Positions 61,017-64,000 of a DNA stretch of 64,000 nucleotides are shown here, one piece after another. Positions within the stretch are counted from its first letter, which is position 1. Every line of letters starts with the position of its first letter. The DNA lies in the NCBI RefSeq assembly GCF_028069655.1, contig NZ_JAMCOS010000001.1, positions 4,680,001-4,744,000 on the forward strand, read 5' to 3'. The notes under the pieces are model-generated. The model had not been told where the DNA came from. It searched no databases and saw nothing but the letters and a program-made list of their open reading frames with translations. This stretch comes from Acidovorax sp. NCPPB 4044. GTDB lineage: Bacteria > Pseudomonadota > Gammaproteobacteria > Burkholderiales > Burkholderiaceae_C. Position numbers and translations under genes: made by a program.

Positions 61017-62317
61017 CGGTGCATTCCTGGGGCCGCCTGCGGGCGGCCGAGCACGCGTTCCATCCGCTGGCGGACCATCCGCCCGCGCGCCTGCCGCTGT
61101 CGGCCGGGCAGCACGGCCTGGCCTACGGCATGGGCCGCAGCTACGGCGACGTGTGCCTGAACCCGGGCGGCGCGCTCTGGGCCACGCGCGGCCAGGACCG
61201 GTTCATCGCCTGGGACGAAGCCACGGGCGAGCTGACCTGCGAGGCCGGTGTGCTGCTGCGCGACATCCAGCGCACCTTCATCCCGCGCGGCTGGATGCTT
61301 CCCGTGACGCCCGGAACGCAGTTCGCCACCGTGGGCGGGGCCATCGCCAACGACGTGCACGGCAAGAACCACCACGTGCACGGCAGCTTCGGCGACCACG
61401 TGTGCGCGCTGCAGTTGCTGCGCACCGACGGCCTGCTCGTGCGCTGCGGCCCCGGATTGCGGCCCGACTGGTTCGCCGCCACCGTGGGCGGGCTGGGCCT
61501 GACCGGCGTGGTCACGCAGGCCACGCTGCGCCTGCGCCGCGTGGCCGGGCCCTGGCTCGATACCGAGACGATCGCCTACGGCAGCCTGCAGGAATTCTTC
61601 GCGCTCGCCGATGCCTCGGAGGCCGGCTGGGAATACACGGTGTCGTGGATCGACTGCCTCTCGGGCGCCGAGGCGCGCGGCATCTTCATGCGCGGCAACC
61701 ACGTGCCCGGCCCGGTGGCCTCTGCGCCGCCCGCCCCCGGGGACCGCAAGCGCACCGTGCCGTTCACCCCGCCGTTCTCGCTGGTCAACCGCTGGAGCCT
61801 GCGGCCCTTCAACACGGCTTACTACCACCAGCACCGCCAGCGCGCGGGCCGGCGGCTGCAGCACTACGAGCCGTTCTTCTACCCGCTCGACAACCTGCTG
61901 GAGTGGAACCGCATCTATGGCCGCCGCGGCTTCTACCAGTACCAGTGCGCGGTGCCGCGCGAGGGCGGCGAGGCCGCCATCGCCGCGCTGCTGCGCGAGA
62001 TCGCCGCGTCGGGCCAGGGGTCGTTCCTCGGCGTGCTCAAGACCTTCGGCGCGCGCGCGCCCGTGGGCATGCTGAGCTTCCCGATGCCCGGCGTGACCCT
62101 GGCGCTGGATTTCCCGCACCGGGGGGAGCCCACGCTGCGGCTGTTCGACCGGCTCGACGCCGTGGTGGCCGCAGCCGGCGGACGGCTCTATGCCGCCAAG
62201 GATGCGCGCATGCCCCGCACGCTGTTCGAGGCCGGCTACCCGCACCTGGCCGAATTCCTGCCCTATCGCGATCCCCGCATCCGCTCGGCGATGTCGCTGC
62301 GGCTGCTGGGCGACTGA
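61010..62317 (+). CDS. DprE1-like FAD-dependent decaprenylphosphoryl-ribose oxidase
   Basis: This 435-residue flavoenzyme is of the VAO family. LAYGMGRSYGDVCLNPGG is the FAD pyrophosphate loop, and VTPGTQFATVGGAIANDVHGKNHHVHGSFGDHVCALQLL carries the conserved ND-HGKNHH motif typical of DprE1. FYQYQCAVP and SFLGVLKTFG follow. DprE1 oxidises C2' of decaprenylphosphoryl ribose to the keto sugar. The residue equal to Mtb Cys387 seems to be Ala (context PGVTLALDF). The start may be GTG 61010, overlapping the UbiA stop, or GTG 61019 just after it. It is coupled to the upstream gene. Confidence 0.85.
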   Translation: MVAVHSWGRLRAAEHAFHPLADHPPARLPLSAGQHGLAYGMGRSYGDVCLNPGGALWATRGQDRFIAWDEATGELTCEAGVLLRDIQRTFIPRGWMLPVTPGTQFATVGGAIANDVHGKNHHVHGSFGDHVCALQLLRTDGLLVRCGPGLRPDWFAATVGGLGLTGVVTQATLRLRRVAGPWLDTETIAYGSLQEFFALADASEAGWEYTVSWIDCLSGAEARGIFMRGNHVPGPVASAPPAPGDRKRTVPFTPPFSLVNRWSLRPFNTAYYHQHRQRAGRRLQHYEPFFYPLDNLLEWNRIYGRRGFYQYQCAVPREGGEAAIAALLREIAASGQGSFLGVLKTFGARAPVGMLSFPMPGVTLALDFPHRGEPTLRLFDRLDAVVAAAGGRLYAAKDARMPRTLFEAGYPHLAEFLPYRDPRIRSAMSLRLLGD

Positions 62318-62382
62318 CCGCCCCCCTCCCATTCCTTCCGCCAACGACCGCACGGCCGTTCCGCCCCCCACTTCCGACCGAC

Positions 62383-63147
62383 ATGCCCGACACCTCCACC
62401 CCCCGCACCATCGCCATCGTCGGCGCCACCTCGGCCATCGCGCACCAGTGCGCCCGCCTCTGGCTCGCCGCCGGCGGCGTGGACCGCCTGGTGCTCATCG
62501 GGCGCGACGGTGCCAAGCTGCCGTCCGTCGCCGCGGACCTGCAGGTGCGCCAGCCCGGCACGCGCATCGAAGCCATCGCCGGCGACATGCTGCAGCCCGC
62601 CGCGATCACCGACACCGTGCGCCGCATCTGCGCGGATGGCGTGCCCGGCGTGGTGCTGATCGCCCACGGCAACCTGCCCGACCAGCCTGCCTGCGAGGCC
62701 GATCTCGCGGCAGCGCAGCAGGCGCTGGAAGTCAACGGCATCTCGCCCGTGCTCTGGGCCGAGGCCTTCGCGGGCGCGCAGCAATCCCAGGGGCGCGGGC
62801 GCATCGGGATCATCGGCTCGGTGGCGGGCGACCGCGGCCGGCAGTCGAACTACGTCTATGGCGCGGCGAAGGGCCTGGTGGAACGCTACGCCGAAGGCCT
62901 GCAGCACCGGCTGGCCGCCACGGGCGTGCGCGTGAGCCTCATCAAGCCGGGCCCCACCGACACACCGATGACCGCCCACCTCAAGGCGCGCGGCGCGCGC
63001 CTCGCGACCCCCGACGAAGTGGCCGCCGCCATCGTGCGCGGCATGGCGCGCGGCGCGCCCGTGGTCTACGCCCCCGCCAAGTGGGCGCTCATCATGTGGG
63101 TGATCCGCAACCTGCCCCGCGCGGTGTTCCACCGCATGAAGATCTGA
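62383..63147 (+). CDS. DprE2-like short-chain dehydrogenase
   Basis: This 254-residue SDR enzyme has the nucleotide motif IAIVGATSAIAHQCARLW, the second motif LVLIGRDGAKL and the active site IIGSVAGDRGRQSNYVYGAAKGLVERYAEGL, in which Ser and the Y-x-x-x-K pair are intact. It would reduce the keto intermediate made by the DprE1-like enzyme to give the arabinose isomer, as in mycobacteria. The C-terminus (ALIMWVIRNLPRAVFHRMKI) is hydrophobic and may attach it to the membrane. It follows the DprE1-like gene by 65 bases. Confidence 0.85.
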   Translation: MPDTSTPRTIAIVGATSAIAHQCARLWLAAGGVDRLVLIGRDGAKLPSVAADLQVRQPGTRIEAIAGDMLQPAAITDTVRRICADGVPGVVLIAHGNLPDQPACEADLAAAQQALEVNGISPVLWAEAFAGAQQSQGRGRIGIIGSVAGDRGRQSNYVYGAAKGLVERYAEGLQHRLAATGVRVSLIKPGPTDTPMTAHLKARGARLATPDEVAAAIVRGMARGAPVVYAPAKWALIMWVIRNLPRAVFHRMKI

Positions 63148-63155
63148 GCCCCCGA

Positions 63156-64000
63156 ATGACCGCCCGCGCTCCGATCCCCGCGCCCGCCTGGCGGCGGCGC
63201 CTTCCGCTGGCGCTGCTGCTGGCCTTCGCCACCGTCTACGCCCTCGCCACCGCGGTGTCCGCCTGGCGCACCTACACGGCCGTGCCCATCTGGGACATGT
63301 GGGGCGCGCTGGAGTTCTACGCCGATGTCCAGCGCGGCGCGGGATGGAACGCCTGGTGGCGGCTGTTCAACGAACACCGGCTCGTGCTCGCGAAAGCGCT
63401 GTTCTGGATGGAATACGCCTGGTTCGGCGGCCAGCAGGTGTTCCTGATCGCCGTCAACTACCTGCTCGCGGGCTGCGGGGTGCTGGTGCTGTCGGCCTTC
63501 CTGCGCGCGCGCCTCGCCCCCCTGCCGCGCAGCGCCTGGGCGTTCGGCACGGTGCTGCTGGCCGTGTGGCTGTTTTCGTGGGTGCAGAAGGAAAACCTGA
63601 CCTGGGCCTTCCAGAGCCAGTTCTTCCTGGCGCAACTGGTGCCGCTGGCCGGCTTCTACTGCCTCTACCGCGCAGCGCGCGGCGCCGGCTCGCCGGGCTG
63701 GTTCGCCGCGGCCTGCGCGCTGGGCGTGCTCAGCGTGGGCACGATGGTCAACGGCGTCATGGCCCTGCCGATGATGGTGCTCTATGCGCTGGTGGCGCGC
63801 CTGGGCTGGCGCCGCACGGCCGTGCTCGCATTGCTGGCGGCGGCCTGCGTGGCCGCCTACACGGTGGATTACGCCGCCCCCGCCGCGCACGGCGGCGGCG
63901 TGCTGGCGAACCTGCGCGAGCGGCCGCTGGACATGCTGCACTACACGCTGATCTACCTCGGCAGCCCGTTCCAGCACTTCACGCGGCACACGGGTGCCGC
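63156..64000 (+). CDS. Polytopic membrane protein, 3' end outside window (possible GT-C type)
   Basis: The frame is open from ATG 63156 to the edge, at least 281 residues. The first membrane segment (LPLALLLAFATVYALATAVS) is followed by a loop with VPIWDMWGALEFYADVQRG, then LFNEHRLVLAKALFWMEYAWFGGQQVF and further membrane spans. The layout of many membrane segments with an acidic residue in the first extracytoplasmic loop fits GT-C glycosyltransferases such as those that use lipid-linked sugars. It starts 8 bases after the DprE2-like stop, so it is in the same operon and may be the transferase using the lipid-linked pentose. I do not recognise a named family. Confidence 0.6.
   Translation, partial: MTARAPIPAPAWRRRLPLALLLAFATVYALATAVSAWRTYTAVPIWDMWGALEFYADVQRGAGWNAWWRLFNEHRLVLAKALFWMEYAWFGGQQVFLIAVNYLLAGCGVLVLSAFLRARLAPLPRSAWAFGTVLLAVWLFSWVQKENLTWAFQSQFFLAQLVPLAGFYCLYRAARGAGSPGWFAAACALGVLSVGTMVNGVMALPMMVLYALVARLGWRRTAVLALLAAACVAAYTVDYAAPAAHGGGVLANLRERPLDMLHYTLIYLGSPFQHFTRHTGA

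Overview
The window is about 64 kb of very GC-rich, densely packed DNA with no rRNA, tRNA or CRISPR array that I can see. The gene families and their order point to a betaproteobacterium of the Comamonadaceae, most likely Acidovorax/Paracidovorax or a close relative. The clues are an orphan Bug-type binding protein, an IPTL-CTERM-like surface protein, an IS481 element in CTAG, AT-rich TGCTAT..ATAGCA intergenic repeats, and -10 boxes of the type TACAATC or GATAATC just before start codons. The genus is inferred from style, not from a marker gene.

Layout. 1-6.2 kb: relic of a LysE exporter, XRE-cupin regulator, acetyltransferase, UbiM-like hydroxylase, and a fused two-domain ABC permease with its ATPase. 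6.4-12 kb: MBL hydrolase/TetR divergent pair; ArgP/ArgO-like pair with a coupled ACT protein; gamma-carbonic anhydrase; GAF-GGDEF diguanylate cyclase. 12-23.3 kb: Bug protein, B12-type radical SAM protein, chemoreceptor, AsmA-like protein, NCS2 permease, zinc-ribbon protein, CoA-transferase, thioesterase. 23.3-27.2 kb: a tightly overlapping operon (31-codon leader ORF, family-2 glycosyltransferase, acyl-CoA dehydrogenase, PIG-L deacetylase, NodS-like methyltransferase) downstream of a PduO adenosyltransferase. 27.4-34.6 kb: EF-hand protein, polar amino-acid ABC system with its GntR regulator, D-lactate dehydrogenase-type oxidase, small orphan proteins. 34.6-44.5 kb: MFS/AraC pair, large cell-surface protein, flavin reductase, small membrane proteins, monooxygenase/decarboxylase pair, LysR regulator. 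44.5-45.6 kb: a complete IS481-family element. 45.6-55.2 kb: an eleven-gene cobalamin operon led by a cobalamin riboswitch. 55.4-59.4 kb: MABP-repeat protein, GH64-like beta-1,3-glucanase, CsgG-like lipoprotein, membrane methyltransferase. 59.5-64 kb: HAD-UbiA, DprE1-like and DprE2-like enzymes and a truncated polytopic membrane protein, which together resemble decaprenyl-phosphoryl-arabinose synthesis.

How the parts work together. The cob operon carries early-cobalt genes (cbiX, cbiD, cbiG) and lacks cobG and cobN. It supplies corrinoid that PduO can adenosylate and that the B12-type radical SAM protein could use. The operon at 23.3-26.5 kb is the best candidate for an undescribed pathway: sugar transfer, N-deacetylation, N-methylation and acyl oxidation chained by overlapping stop/start codons. 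The right-end cluster probably makes a lipid-linked pentose donor for a surface glycan or glycoprotein.
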